64,000 bases of DNA from NCBI GenBank assembly GCA_030710605.1, contig CP092863.1:116626680-116690679 (forward strand), written 5' to 3'. This DNA is from Cordylochernes scorpioides (lineage: Eukaryota; Arthropoda; Arachnida; Pseudoscorpiones; Chernetidae). A program made the position numbers and the translations under genes. Shown one piece after another: positions 1 through 11,803 of the stretch (positions within the stretch are counted from its first letter, which is position 1; each line of letters opens with the position of its first letter). The notes beneath the pieces are model-generated. The model ran no database searches and was not told the origin of the DNA. It was given only the letters and a program-made list of their open reading frames with translations.

Positions 1-521
1 AGGGGAAAAAAAGATTGAAGAGAATACGGCTTTTGGATGCAAATTTGAATGGTAACTGGAATTTCTGGAGAGGATGGTTGGCTGGCTGGCCTTCAGGATT
101 CTCTTTCTGATTGGTCCAGACAACTGTCTACAGGTGCTCTCCCTGGTTTGTCAATCCCACAGCTTCCCCATTGGCTACAATTGGTAACAATGGGTTAACA
201 CCTAGGTGGAGCTTTAATCAATTCTGCTGCTAGTGTTGTCACTCTGTTAACTATGAATGCCATTACAATATAGTGTTTCTCTTAGTTCTAGCACATCATG
301 ATAGACTATCATAACACAGTACAACTTGATATGATGTGTATTAGCGCGCTATCTGTTATAAGAAATTAAAACTATTTTAGAGGCGTATGATTCTTTTCAA
401 AATAAAATAATTTTTTATAATCCTTACTCTAATTCTATCAGTGGTAACATCAGTGGTGAACCCTCCCAGCGGTTTCGCCAGTAAGTAAAGGATCTTGGGG
501 CAAGTTTGTTTCACCTTTTAG
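1..521. other. no gene seen; AT-rich flank
   Basis: I see no coding exon or RNA gene here. About 440-480 resembles a piece of the repeat near 15,860-15,890 (both contain a GTGGTGAACCCTCCCAGC stretch), so part of it is probably old transposon sequence. Confidence 0.4.
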
Positions 522-704
522 TACAGCAGAACCATCTTGAGAGGACACTCAATAGAGAACACCTCTAAACAGTGGAAAGTTTTCATTATGCCAAAAATGA
601 CCATTTTTACTAATTAACAGTTCTCTTGTAAGAGGACACCTCTCCCTAAAGAACAATTTGGCTCTGAAACTATGTGTTGTCCTTAACAGAGAGGTTATAC
701 TGTA
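522..704. repeat. MITE, T-family (TACAGTAGAACCTC ends)
   Basis: One of about eight copies of a roughly 150-185 bp element with imperfect inverted ends of the form TACAGTAGAACCTC and GAGGTTCTACTGTA. The inside reads as repeated variants of 'aggacacctctctacaaaggacagttttcat'-type sequence in both directions, so the whole unit folds back on itself. The TA at both ends and the end sequence are typical of Tc1/mariner-superfamily (pogo/Tigger-like) MITEs; that assignment is inference. No coding capacity. Confidence 0.7.
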
Positions 705-726
705 ACGCATTACTTCAGCTCTCTAT

Positions 727-876
727 GGTAAGGCACAATTGGATTATAGATTATAAATACAAGGTAATAAGACCAGATTTCCAAATATATAGTGTGTGAC
801 GTTTCAGTAACAGCATTGTTACCATCGTCAGACAAAAGTACTGAATGAAAAAAAAAAGCATTACCTTGTATTTAAG
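727..876. repeat. palindromic P-family repeat
   Basis: Copy of an abundant element whose outer arms (AAGGCACAATTTGGATTATA, then ACAAGGTAATAAGACC, then AAATAAATAGTGTGTGAC) reappear in reverse complement on the other side. In this copy the left arm is complete and only the TTACCTTGTATTTAA end of the right arm is present. The centre holds a hammerhead-like core, listed separately. Other copies are near 3.3, 4.8, 15.4, 16.6, 19.7 and 20.1 kb. Confidence 0.75.
793..836 (-). ncRNA. hammerhead ribozyme-like motif, P-family
   Basis: On the minus strand the order is: TGT (stem I 5' side), core CTGACGA, stem II GTAACA/TGTTAC with an ATGC loop, then GAA, self-complementary ACGT as stem III, C as the cleavage-site base, then ACA as stem I 3' side. 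All invariant hammerhead bases (CTGANGA and GAAA) are present. Stem I is only 3 bp next to the core, so activity is uncertain. Most other P-family copies have lost one core base, for example C to A at the first core position near 15.4 and 16.6 kb. Confidence 0.55.
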
Positions 877-1384
877 CTCCCTATGTTCCTCAAATTCACA
901 GACCCAGGAAGTGTTCATTAAAAAACAACCTCTCAATTTGCAATTAGAGACATTGGCATCTCTTACACCAGTTGTAACACTAGACACCCGCTACATGTAA
1001 TCAATCTGGGATGTAATGGAGTTGATTCCATATTTCTAAGCCTATTGATGCCACAAAATCTCCAACTGCCCAGAACATACATGAATGTCTGATTTATCTT
1101 GGTCAATTTTGTTGAAAGTTGAATGAGACCAAGAGAAGTAACTCTGTGACTTAACAAAGCTGGTTGTTCAGTAAAGTAGTTACTTGTAAGTCTTGGTCTT
1201 TAGCCATCTAACTAAAGAGAGAGAAATGGTGCAATTTGTATTGTGAGAGATTAGAAGTCTATTCTCATACAGAGAGGCATTCACTTGCCCTCAAGGGCCT
1301 TCATAGTTGGAAACTAACACTCCCTTCGAAACTAAGAGCTGTTTTAATTTGGCATAATTATGACTTTAATCATGAGATTAGGTA

Positions 1385-1505
1385 CATTTTGGATTAGAGA
1401 ATAGAAACACAAAGTGATAAGAACAAATATCCATTCAGTACTTTTGTCTGATGATTGTCACTCGCTATTTCATTTATCTGGATAGGGTCTTTATCCCTTC
1501 TATGA
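1385..1505. repeat. decayed P-family remnant
   Basis: Contains weak matches to the P-family arms (GGATTAGAGAATAGAAACACAA; TCAGTACTTTTGTCTGATGA; TGGATAGGGTCTTTA). The CTGATGA half of the hammerhead core survives but stem II and GAAA do not. Old, broken copy. Confidence 0.4.
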
Positions 1506-2091
1506 CTTTAATCAAAGAGTTACTTTCTGGTAGAAGGGTGCCTCTTGCTAAGGGATGCTTTGGCTCTTCAGCTAGGTCATGATCTTCTTTAAAGGCAGAG
1601 AGAACAGGAATAATTTGGAGATAGAAGATGTACCACTATTAAGGTCGATGAAGCCTCTTGATTTCTTTTTTATCTATATTTATATCTATACCAGATGCTA
1701 GATAAACAGAAAAAAAATTGACCAACAAACAAAAAAATATATATATTTTTTGTAAATTTGCATGAATCAAAGTTATTTATATTAGAGAGATTATAACTTT
1801 GATCAATGCAAATTTACAATTTTTTATTTTTTTGCTATAAAATGGTCAAATGGGGAAATAAAATTTTCCCACATAAAAGTTTGAGTCTGTGTGACAAATG
1901 ATAGCACATGTGTCTCGGCTAGTGGTTTCCTGGTTGTCGTTTCCTTCCTTCCTCTCTACAATTACCTCTTCACAGAATATCGGAAACTTTCGGCTGCTGC
2001 CCTCATTAACTCTGTGTGTGCTCATTTCTCCAGTCTTGGTGTTATTTACATGATTGAATTTCTTTATTCTACAGTCTCTCTCTGTGTTGTC

Positions 2092-2292
2092 TTCTTCTTT
2101 CTTATCTCCACTCAATCATATTAGGGTGTCAAGCTTGTAAAGCTTGTGTTGTGCCATTAAAATACTAAAAGGATATCAGCCTACAATAAACTGTTCATCT
2201 TCTAGAGATCTGAAGGCCTCTTTCATGACACTGTTCTCTTCTTTCTTATCTCCACTCAAATCATATTAAGGTATAAAACCTGTAGAGCTTGT
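2092..2292. repeat. two fragments of the R-family SINE tail
   Basis: The stretch TCTTCTTTCTTATCTCCACT occurs at about 2092 and again at about 2240, each followed by a similar CAATCATATTA and a run ending in GTAGAGCTTG or GTAAAGCTTG. The same stretch is the A-rich 3' tail (in reverse) of the R-family element at 14,960-15,328 and 51,890-52,244. Confidence 0.5.
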
Positions 2293-2325
2293 TGAAAGAT
2301 ACTTTGGTCAGTAAATCTTTTTATT

Positions 2326-2415
2326 ACCTCGGCGTTAAGCCTTGCCAAATGTTTTAATTTTTGTTTGCTCCTGACGAGAACAAAAGCTTGTTTGTCGAAA
2401 CGTCGAGGTAATAAA
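2326..2415 (+). ncRNA. hammerhead ribozyme-like motif, family 2
   Basis: Reading 5' to 3': distal arm CTTTTTATTACCTCG, a long internal loop, CTC, core CTGACGA (2371-2377), a stem-loop II formed by GAACAAA and TTTGTC around AGCTTG (one bulged A), GAAA (2397-2400), self-complementary ACGT, C, then GAG and GTAATAAAAAG. CTC/GAG makes the base of stem I and TTTTTATTAC/GTAATAAAAA its distal part. The large asymmetric loop in stem I lowers confidence, but the core is complete. Penelope-like elements carry hammerheads with such short stem III. Confidence 0.5.
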
Positions 2416-2459
2416 AAGAATTATACTAGCCGAAATATCTTTATTTTCAAGAAATATTT

Positions 2460-3270
2460 TATTTTAGTTGTAAAATGGATATTAAAGTCATTTTATTACA
2501 AGACAGCTCTAAATTCAAACAAGCACTATTGAAGCTTTTCTCCTTTATTATAAAGAGGGTCTTTCTTTCATTGCTATACCCCCCTCAATCCTGGAGGTGA
2601 CTGAGGTGGCTGTAGTAGTTTCATATTAGATCTTCTTGAAGGAAACAGTTAGTTGATTGATCACCTTGAGGTACTTTCCTTAGATTAGATTGCCGATACT
2701 CGACACAATTGTATCATTTTTTTTTTATTTGATAAAGAAATTGGATAAAAAAAGTAATTTTAGTTCTTCTAAGAAAAGGGTGTACAGAACTTGTAGTTAT
2801 TGAACCAATGATATTTTGAGAGTTGGACCATTTTTAAAAAATAAAACAGAAACTACCTACTAAACTGGTATTATCTATAGAAGAGCTTCCCCGAAAGCTT
2901 CCTTTATTCAAGTATATAAAAAAGTTTCAGAGTCATACTTTAAAAAAAAAAAATTGTTGAAAATTTTGCCATCCTGTAATGACGAACTTTACTAAGTGTT
3001 GAATAATTAGAGAAGTCTTAAGATTTGTTTATACCCAAAGTAGAAGTATAGCTTGTTTGTCATGTAGCCAGAGATTACCTTGCAGAGTTAGGTCCAAAGT
3101 TTTTAAAGTTTTTGGCTCAACATCTAAACAGGTTGGCACAGCCTGATGGCTCGTTATAGAAACTTCTGTGGCCGCCCTTCAAGATATCTCTTAGTTATTG
3201 ATGGGATTTGTGTCTCCTTCTTCTTCAGGGTCAAGTTAACCTGCAAGGTAGACATCATCTTCTACTGATA
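2460..3270. other. no feature recognised
   Basis: AT-rich sequence with poly-A and poly-T runs. No exon, RNA gene or clear repeat copy could be supported. Confidence 0.4.
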
Positions 3271-3418
3271 AGGCACAATTTAGATTATAGATTATAAACA
3301 CAAGGTAATAAGACCAAATCCAAATAAATAAATAGTGTGTGACGTTTCGGTAACAGCCAGGGTTGTTATGTAGCACACTATTTATTTGGATTTGGTCTTA
3401 TTACCTTGTGTTTATCAG
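3270..3418. repeat. palindromic P-family repeat
   Basis: Left arm GATAAGGCACAATTTAGATT through AAATAGTGTGTGACGTTTCG; right arm GCACACTATTTATTTGGATT through TTACCTTGTGTTTAT. The centre is GGTAACAGCCAGGGTTGTTA, so stem II survives as a spacer but the CTGANGA part is gone. Confidence 0.75.
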
Positions 3419-3579
3419 CTTCTACTGGTAAAGTTATCCTATCAATATACCAGTCTCAAATTGCTAAACAATAGATGTTGGGTACTTGAACATCTCGTAA
3501 TGTAGTTTTAGGATAGTAGATAAAACTCACAGCATTAGATCCAAATAAGTAATCAATGTATATATTTACAGTATACCCT

Positions 3580-3840
3580 CACGGACAAAATTAAGGAAGT
3601 TGTACCTTTTAGCATGTATATTGGGTATTCAGACAATAACTCTAAAAGATATTTGATACTCAGCAACGTTTATTGAAGACACATGAGATAACCAATATAC
3701 CCTCACTGACAAATATATTTGATACTCAGGGACGTTTATTGAAGACACATGAGATAACCAAGTGTGAACAAAATTGTCTGTCTCCTTGCTTCTTGACTAC
3801 TGGCGACATCAAAGATTTTTCACTTAAGTTTTATCCATGA
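3580..3840 (+). repeat. MITE, K-family, with internal duplication
   Basis: Starts TACCCTCACGGACAAAATTAAG and continues with the K-family body (AGGAAGTTGTACCTTTTAGC, TTCAGACAATAACTC, TTTATTGAAGACACATGAGA). A segment of about 70 bp is duplicated in tandem (3640-3700 and 3705-3765), including a second terminal-repeat-like start. It ends near TTAAGTTTTATCCATGAGT. The ends resemble a Tc1/mariner-type inverted repeat; classification is inference. Confidence 0.65.
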
Positions 3841-3869
3841 GTCTATATATATATATATATTTATATATA

Positions 3870-4018
3870 AACTTGACTCTAAAGGACACCCAGTTGAAAA
3901 ATCTTTTAGAGAGAGATGTGCCTTTACCAGAGAGTAGTTAATTGATAAAAATGGTAATTTTGGTGATGAAAAAGGCCTTTGTATAGAGGTATCCTCATAG
4001 GAAAGGTTCTAATGTATA
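3870..4018. repeat. MITE, T-family, diverged
   Basis: Contains TAGAGAGAGATGTGCCTTTA and TGTATAGAGGTATCCTC and closes with AAAGGTTCTAATGTATA, matching the T-family layout with many substitutions. Confidence 0.55.
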
Positions 4019-4310
4019 TGATAACAATACAGTCCAACCTCCTTAAATTATCTTAACATCCAGCTATATTTTTAGTTTTAAAAGTGTTTTAGAAGAAGCT
4101 GTCACAAAAAGGATACACTATTTAGGTGAATTATGTTTAATCTAGTTCAGGAGATTTGAGATAAAGGTAAAGGATAACAAGGTTTTCTTAATAATAATAA
4201 TGAAATGGCTATCTTGACTGTAAAAAATAAGAGTATGTTGCAATAGAGATGCAGTCACAACTTTGAATGTATTTTAGGCATGATATTATATATTTTTTTC
4301 CATTTTCAGC

Positions 4311-4621
4311 TTGGGTTGTGCCACTTTAAGCTGTGCTATGTCTTACTATCTCCCCAGGTGGGTGGGGTGGTTCATTGATCTTGTTGGATTGGTGACAGCA
4401 TTAAAAATAGGATTGGCCGACCTTATGTCACCTCTTTTTGTTGCCTGCTCCACTGACTCACTTTCTCTCTCTCAGCTACCTCACAACACTGCTGCTGCAA
4501 TGATGACTTATTGCATGATGCTCTGGCAACTTTGGCTCAATCCGGTACTACTTTGCATATTGGCCCACAAACAGTATGAGGGGTTTGGGGTTCAAGATGC
4601 ACCTACACATGGACAAAACAT
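4311..4621. other. no gene supported
   Basis: A 106-codon open frame exists on the plus strand but has no recognisable domain, no splice context and no similarity to known proteins that I can see. I treat the stretch as non-coding. Confidence 0.4.
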
Positions 4622-4985
4622 GAGGAAGTAGAAAGTCTTTGATGTCGCTGGTTTTCTGTTTTTTTTTTTGAAGGAGATAGAGGTAAATTTGTCCAGACTT
4701 GGTTATCGCATGTCTTCAATAAAGGTCACTATAATGATAAGGCACAATTTGGATTATAGATTATAAACATAAGGTAATAAGACCAAATCCAAATAAATAA
4801 ATAGTGTGTGACGTTTTGTTAACAGCATTGTTACTGAAATGTTACAGGCTATTTATTTATTTGGATTTGGTCTTATTACCTTGTATTTAAAGTTCACTGT
4901 AATATCCTTCAGAGTTATTATCAGAATTCCGATAAACACGCTAAAAGGTACAACTTCATTAAATTTTGTCTCCATTAGTTCTAGT
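4622..4985 (-). repeat. MITE, K-family, split by a P-family insertion
   Basis: The minus-strand K-family body is in two pieces: 4622-4734 (AGAAAGTCTTTGATGTCGCT to TCTTCAATAAAGGTCACT) and 4892-4985 (CAGAGTTATTATCAGAATTC to ACAACTTCATTAAATTTTGT). A complete palindromic P-family copy sits between them, so the MITE is the older element. Confidence 0.6.
4735..4890. repeat. palindromic P-family repeat (inserted in a K-family MITE)
   Basis: Arms GATAAGGCACAATTTGGATT to GTGTGTGACGTTTTG and reverse complement TACAGGCTATTTATTTATTTG to TTACCTTGTATTTA; the centre TTAACAGCATTGTTACTGAAA is a stem II remnant. No intact hammerhead core. Confidence 0.7.
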
Positions 4986-5361
4986 TACAGGTATATAAAG
5001 CTGTCCTTTGTAAGCAAGAGTGTCTTCTCATGGAGTATGTTCTACTCTATAATTTGTTGACAACCAGGTGGTTTGAAACCCTCAGTGAGCACTTTTATCC
5101 AAAAATTATTCTAGATGATCATAGTGATTCTTTTACTAGACCAACTCTACTGATTGTAAGTAAGCAAATGTAGCTCTGCCACCTTGTACGTGCAAAATCT
5201 CTCTATGTATCTCCTACAACATTCAGTAAAATTCAAATGACACCATATGGAGTTGAGAATATGTTGAAAAAAAATAGACCCACGACAGCTACAGGAGATA
5301 TCTAAATGAGGACACTGATAATTCTTTACTGAGAATTTCCATCAGATGGCAGCTATATATA

Positions 5362-5535
5362 TACAGTAGAACTTCCATGAGAGGGCATTGTGCTACAGGA
5401 TACCTCTCTATAAAGGACAGTTTTCATTTGCAAATTTACCATTTTTACTATTTAGCAACTAAGGGAACACCCCTCCTTAAAGGACACTTTAGCTCTGCAA
5501 TTAAGTGTTGTCCTTTACAGGAAAGTTCTACTGTA
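5362..5535. repeat. MITE, T-family
   Basis: Well-preserved copy: starts TACAGTAGAACTTCCATGAG and ends GAAAGTTCTACTGTA, with TA repeats on both sides. Confidence 0.7.
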
Positions 5536-5944
5536 TATATATATATACTGAAAAAAAGGACACTTTGACCCTACAACTTGGTATTCTTTAGAGTTAGTAG
5601 AGAGAGGGTTTCTAATTTTATATTTCAAATTTCCAAGGAAAGAATAATTAGACATATACTCAAACCTTTTTTTTTTTTTTTTTTAAATCCAACATAACAT
5701 GAATTAGGCTAAAATTGGTGTATAATATCTGGTAGGTATTTGAAACACTTGAATTATAGACAGTTTATTGGCATTAAAATAATGAGGTGGAGGATACTTC
5801 TTTTAATTACACTTTTGATTGTACTATAATTAATTACATAGTTGATTTGAGTGTAATTGAAATCAGCAAGCCATGAATATATGAGTTCCTGTAGTCCAGC
5901 CACAGTGTGTTAGATATCTAAAAAGAATGATAGAGCAGTTTGTT

Positions 5945-6065
5945 TATATTACAAGGAGAAATAGCCGAACTGCTTTTCACATGTCTAGACATGTGGTGCA
6001 CTTACAGTAAAAGTAGTCACCATGATTATCATGGCCTGTACCACATGTACTAGGGATAAGTAAAA
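5945..6065 (+). repeat. SINE-1, 3' fragment
   Basis: Matches the 3' half of the tRNA-derived SINE-1: ACATGTCTAGACATGTGGTG, then ATGATTATCATGGCCTGTAC, then ACTAGGGATAAGTAAAAAAA. The tRNA-like head is missing. Confidence 0.65.
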
Positions 6066-6144
6066 AAAAAAACAAAACAAAGAGAAATGGGTAGGCCTAG
6101 AATGGTACCATGCAAATTTTCCTAAATACTACACATTTTGATTA

Positions 6145-6325
6145 TACACTCATCAAAACTTAAGGTAGTGGAAAGTCTTTGTTGCTGTTTTTTTTGGAGA
6201 CAGAGGCAATTTTGTTCCCACTTGGTTATCTCGTGTATCAAATATCATTCATAGTTATTGTCTGAATTCTGATATACATGCTAAAAGGTACAATTCCTTA
6301 AGTTTCTGTCCATGCGTGTAAATAG
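6145..6325 (-). repeat. MITE, K-family
   Basis: Inverted ends ACACTCATCAAAACTTAAGG and CCTTAAGTTTCTGTCCATG, with the body (GACAGAGGCAATTTTGTTCC, TTATTGTCTGAATTCTGATA) reading as the reverse of the copies at 8.75 and 27.7 kb. Confidence 0.65.
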
Positions 6326-6769
6326 GGTTCCATTATATAGAAGTAGTAGAATAGTTACCGTATCCATCTGGAAGAGATGGGCAGTTCCCTGGAAATGATT
6401 ATCTTTGTTGATATTCTTCCCTTATCAACAAGCCACAGAATAAAACTTCCCAGCCAATTTTTACCACGGTGCAATGAACTTTTATCACCTAGAGGTTGTG
6501 CTAGAGATGAACAAAACCCATTAAAACAACCTCTATGTAATTATGGTTGTTATGTAATTTGGTAAAATAAACAGGCAACTCATTAAATGATATCCATTCT
6601 CTATTTCTAAGTGTGTGTAAATATAAAAGGTACTATTGTATCTTTAACACTTCTATCACTTAAATTTAATAAAATATTTTTAAAACTACTTTAAAATTTG
6701 AAATAAAGAAAAAAATCTGACCTTATATTGTTGTTTCTTATCCCCTTGTGTAAAGATTACACGAATTCC

Positions 6770-6920
6770 ATGAGTTCATGCTCCTCTGAGCTGTTTTATG
6801 ATGAGCAGCGGCCTCTCCCAAAGGTCCTGTTTAGTGCATCTAATGCAAGCCAAAATGTGACCTTATATTGTAATGATGAAAATTTAAACGGAACAGCATG
6901 GATTCACCAGTGATGAACCA
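6770..6920 (-). pseudogene. LINE ORF2 C-terminal scrap
   Basis: Closely similar to 13,020-13,100 (shared: GAGCTGTTTTATGAT, then CTCCCAAAGGTCCTGTTTAG, then GCAAGCCAAAAT), which is the Cys/His-rich C-terminal part of a LINE ORF2 on the minus strand. Only this tail survives. Confidence 0.45.
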
Positions 6921-7134
6921 TGTCCTCCCATTCCACTATAAAGTATGTAGAATATATATTTTTAAAAAGAGTAGTGCCAAAAATATTTGTGTCAGTTTTC
7001 AAGTTGTTTCAAAAAATGCTGTCTGGCATCTTAGTCAAGTTTCCAAAATTTCAATCTATTCAACTCCAATCAGCAGTAAATGTATAGCACCCCCACATTC
7101 TATCAAACCCTAACAGTGATGTAAATAATGATTA

Positions 7135-7295
7135 TACCCTTGCTCTCTGGTGTGGTTGAACTTATACAAGAATTTGGAGATATTGAATCAATTTTTTTTT
7201 CTTCAGAAAAAAAAAATGTACCCAATTTAAGATTCAATGCTGAGTCATGACTTTCAAAAATTGATAGTTTATGCCATTCTTCCACTCACCTTCCA
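7135..7295 (-). repeat. SINE-1, old 5' half
   Basis: Diverged copy of the SINE-1 head and middle on the minus strand: TGGTGTGGTTGAACTTATAC, then AAGAATTTGGAGATATTGAA, a T/A tract, then a degraded tRNA-like part ending CCATTCTTCCACTCACCTTCC. It aligns in order with the well-preserved copy at 16,220-16,376. Confidence 0.5.
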
Positions 7296-7299
7296 TTGA

Positions 7300-8740
7300 T
7301 ATGTAGAACAACAGAATGGAACAAAAAGACAATGTAAAATAAGTAAAACATGCGTGACAACACCTTTGTTACTGCTAGCTTATCTATTCAATGTGAGTTT
7401 AAAGTAAAATAATGGAAAAATGAATGGGGTCGTGCAACTTAAATTTGATAATGACTTATGCAAATCTATGACAAAATAAATATTGTATTTATTCTGATAG
7501 GTGGTGTTAGCTATCATACATTGACATGCTCAATTAGATGCCTCAATCACTGTTCAATTTGACACAAATACTCCTACCAAAGCCACTGTATATATTTGTA
7601 GTTGGGGCTGTCAACAATATATTTGGAATTCTGATATTTATGTATCTACATATTTGTTCATCCCTCCTCACATATTTTAATCTTATTTTGGTTCCGCTTT
7701 GAAGTGCCAAGTGAACCCGGGGCTATTTTTAAAGCAGACTCAACAACTTGGACTAAACATGTGTCTAAAAAAAGAAACTTTTTTTGCACAGCACCATGTT
7801 TGTACATTCAAGGGAAATATATATAAAACCTTTCTTTATATCCATTCAAAGATAAAACTTTAAAAAGTGAAAAATGTCTGTTGGTTGTCTACAAATGTGC
7901 CTCATATAGAAAGTAGTCTTGTACTCCTACAAGGTGCCAGAGCCCAGTTTGGATACTTGCAGTTAGTGGTCAAAATGGTGACCTATTGGAGATGGATGTC
8001 TGTTGTATTGTTTGCTCATGGCAGATTCCTATTCATAAAAAAAAATTGTGATAATTTTATTCTAATCAAATAGAAAAGCTTGCAAACTATATTTCTTCAA
8101 CTTTTTTTTTTTTAAATTACTGCATGAAAGAAAGTAATAAAGCTCTTTTCTTCCCACACACACTTGGGATATTATATTTAAAATATTTTATGAGAGATTC
8201 TTTAAAAAAAAAATGTTTTAAAGGTAAACTTGGTCTTTTACTCTCTCTCACCCCCCTCTGAATGAATGGCCCACAAAGAATGTGCTAAAAAAAAACCCTA
8301 AACATTGAAAGCGAGGGTGTAGAGTTTGTCAAACAAGAGAAGTTGTGGCCGGGGAGTGCAATACTGTCTGTCTGTTCTGGAAATAGCCGGGTGGACAGGT
8401 CACTCGACTGGCCCAGTAATAGAAACAAGAGGCATCAGATAGAAGACTGCTAGTGGGCCGACAGTCCGTATGTGTAGGTTGGTTAAATATAGCCTTGCTG
8501 GAACCTTTCCCAGCTTAACTATAGCTGCCCTTCTTTCCCCCCGTGTCAACTACCGCCTCAAGTTTACAGACCTACCACACAATACTTGGTGGTTTCTTAT
8601 AGTATTCCACCTTACAACTTGTGCACTCTGTGATAATCAGACTTTTTTACTGGATGGAGATACATTTTTAGAATTTATATGGGCTCTATTATATTGTAAA
8701 ACTTGTCATAAGCATTTATAGTAGCCAACCTCTGTAAAGG
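7300..8740. other. no gene seen
   Basis: Mostly unremarkable AT-rich sequence. A short SINE-1-like piece lies at about 7935-7975 (GGTGCCAGAGCCCAGTTTGG). About 8320-8560 is less AT-rich and matches no repeat in the window, but it gives no convincing exon; in particular I do not find the coronin N-terminus there. Confidence 0.4.
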
Positions 8741-8744
8741 AAAA

Positions 8745-8965
8745 CACCTACACACATGGACAAAACTTAAGGAAGTTGTACCTTTTAGCATGTATATCTG
8801 GATTCAGACAATAACTTGAGAGATATTTGATACACAGTGACCTTTATTGAAGACACCCAAGATAACTAAATGTGAACAAAATTGCCTCTATCTCCTTAAA
8901 AAATAAAATAAAATAGATGACTGGCAACATAAAAAGATTTTCTACCTCCTTTTGTGAAGGAATTT
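8745..8965 (+). repeat. MITE, K-family
   Basis: Begins CACACATGGACAAAACTTAAG and runs through AAGTTGTACCTTTTAGCATG, CCTTTATTGAAGACACCCA and AATTGCCTCTATCTCCTT. The right end is degraded. Confidence 0.65.
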
Positions 8966-9130
8966 TAGGTAATGTGATTCCATTGATGCCTAAATACATG
9001 TTTTGTTAATGATGTTGTTATTATCTTCAGACAAAAGTCTGCCAGGAGCCTGGGAGAATTATAGACAGACATTACTATTGCACCACTTTACTTTTGTCTG
9101 TATCACCAAATTGTACCTTGTGATGCCTAA

Positions 9131-9755
<625 letters not shown>

Positions 9756-10196
9756 GTAGGTATTCTCCACCTAACAATCTGGCAGCAAAAAGGTTTAAAG
9801 AAACTTCTTTAGTTCTATTCAACTTTTATCATTTGTTGTAAAACCTCTAATTTGACCAAATTTGATATTTCACCACAATCTCAAGCTGTAGCATCTCTCT
9901 CTATACTGCAGTCAACTCATGCTAATTGACTTTTATATTAAAAGAATTGTTTCAATTATCACTAGTACCAATTATAAGAAGCTCCTATATTTATTAACTG
10001 TCCAATTTATCAAAAGTCCCAATCATCTGCTATTCAATATATTGAAAATTGATGTCTGTTTTTTTAATTGGAAAGATTTCTTTATTGGAGAGACTGCTGA
10101 CAGCTAATAATTTCTTTATATTTTTTTCCCCAACAGAAAGTTTTATTTAAAGGAAAGTTTGACTGTCCTACCATCACCAAATGCTGGTTGTATCAG

Positions 10197-10301
10197 AGTG
10201 CTATTGGAGAGCCCATCATCTTGGAGACCCTAGACACCAGCAATGGCATCCTCTACCCCTACTATGACCCGGACGTCAACCTCCTCTACCTCTGTGCCAA
10301 G
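10197..10301 (+). CDS. coronin, propeller exon 3 of the visible set
   Basis: 35 codons: SAIGEPIILETLDTSNGILY, then PYYDPDVNLLYLCAK. I chose the acceptor TTGTATCAG ending at 10,196, because joining there gives the ungapped family alignment (RQYALRSE followed by the GEPI and DTSNG region). An acceptor AACAG near 10,137 would also be in frame and would add about 20 residues not found in other coronins. Donor GTACTG. The splice site choice is inference and needs a transcript. Confidence 0.75.
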
Positions 10302-10349
10302 GTACTGGCTTTCTACCATGTCCCCCAAGTCAACTAGAATACAATGTAT

Positions 10350-10525
10350 TACAGTAGAACTACCTCCCCGTAAAAGACCTAATTGCAGAGCCAAAGTATC
10401 CTTTAGAGAGGTGTTCTCTTACAGGAGAGCAGCTAATTAGTAAAAATTGTAAATTTTGGATATGGCAATTGCCTACATAGAGAAGTTCTTTACCAAGAGT
10501 GTCCTCTCATAAAGGTTCTACTGTA
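10350..10525. repeat. MITE, T-family, in coronin intron
   Basis: Starts TACAGTAGAACTACCTCCCC and ends AAGGTTCTACTGTA. It lies in the intron between visible coding exons 3 and 4. Confidence 0.7.
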
Positions 10526-10850
10526 TCTGTACAGTAGATTCCCTATTGGATATGGATATTCCCTATTTTTGCTATTTAAGTTTTTTTTTTACTAAATGCA
10601 AAATAAGTAGATTTTTTATGACATCATGTAGCACCAATTATCCCTTAAAATGTATCTTCAAATATTTGCTTTTTGTGTTATGTACCTTTTGAGTTTCATA
10701 TTTATTATTCAATGTATGCCCGATAACATCTATCTTCATTTGTTTTTGGATTTGCCAGTTGAAAAGCAAAATTTGTTTGAAAGCTTACAACACCCCAAAA
10801 TAAAGAAACTCTTTGCCCAAAAAGCTAGTTCTTCCTATTAAAGTATTTAT

Positions 10851-11175
10851 GGGGGTCAGTGGAAGGATGGTCTAAACCGTTGGTTTTCGACCGCTACGAC
10901 CCGGGTTCAATTCTCGCATTGGACACTTTTTTCTGTTTAAAAAAAAATGCTCCAATGGTCCCCGTTTCTTGCTTAAGTCAAACCCCACCAGCAAGTGCAA
11001 GTAACCAAACGGGGCTCTGGCACATTTGTAAGTGTGTAAGACACATTTGTAAGTGCAAAGTCGAACTGCTTTTAACATGTGTAGACATGTGGTGCACTTA
11101 CAGTAAAAACAGTCCTTTACCCATCATGATTATCATGGCCTGTACTACGTGTACTAGGGATAAGCAAAAAAAAAT
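10851..11175 (+). repeat. SINE-1 (tRNA-derived), in coronin intron
   Basis: About 325 bp. The head GGGGGTCAGTGGAAGGATGG resembles the tRNA D-arm/A-box region and GACCCGGGTTCAATTCTCGC contains a B-box-like GGTTCAATTC. The body follows (CCAGCAAGTGCAAGTAACCA, GGCTCTGGCACATTTGTAAG, ATGTGTAGACATGTGGTGCA) and the 3' part is ATGATTATCATGGCCTGTAC, then TACTAGGGATAAGCAAAAAAA. A short AAGTGTGTAAGACACATTTG duplication is specific to this copy. Transcribed by RNA polymerase III if active. Confidence 0.75.
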
Positions 11176-11224
11176 TTCTGGATTACTTGCATCATTCAAG
11201 GTGTTCTAAGAGCAAATTATGTGA

Positions 11225-11572
<348 letters not shown>

Positions 11573-11593
11573 TAACTGATTGGGTTGCCACAG

Positions 11594-11803
11594 ATCAACC
11601 TGAAAGATGGCTATGAACCGGCCAAACAGCAGGAGCTGCGGGTCACCAAGAAGCCCAATATCCTGGACAAGATGCCTAACCGTACTGGTGGTGGTGGAGG
11701 CGGCGGTGGTAGCGCTAGCAAGAACAACAACAATGCAGGGGCAGGTAGCAACAACATTGCTGCCTTGGTTACAGCAGCAGTGACAGAAGCCCTGGCTTCC
11801 ACG
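11594..11803 (+). CDS. coronin, exon 5 of the visible set (linker)
   Basis: 70 codons, acceptor TTGCCACAG, donor GTGAGT, phase 0. Begins INLKDGYEPAKQQELRVTKK as in other coronins, then a low-complexity linker with a run of eight glycines followed by SASKNNNNAGAGSNN, and ends TAAVTEALAST. The linker joins propeller and coiled coil and is the fastest-evolving part of the family. The intron before it is only 54 bp. Confidence 0.85.

Noticed and set aside
4311-4631. 106-codon ORF as a gene
   Set aside because: No recognisable domain, start context or homology; surrounded by MITEs.
10138-10196. Extending the third visible coronin exon to the AACAG acceptor
   Set aside because: Open frame, but it adds about 20 residues absent from coronins; kept only as an alternative splice possibility.
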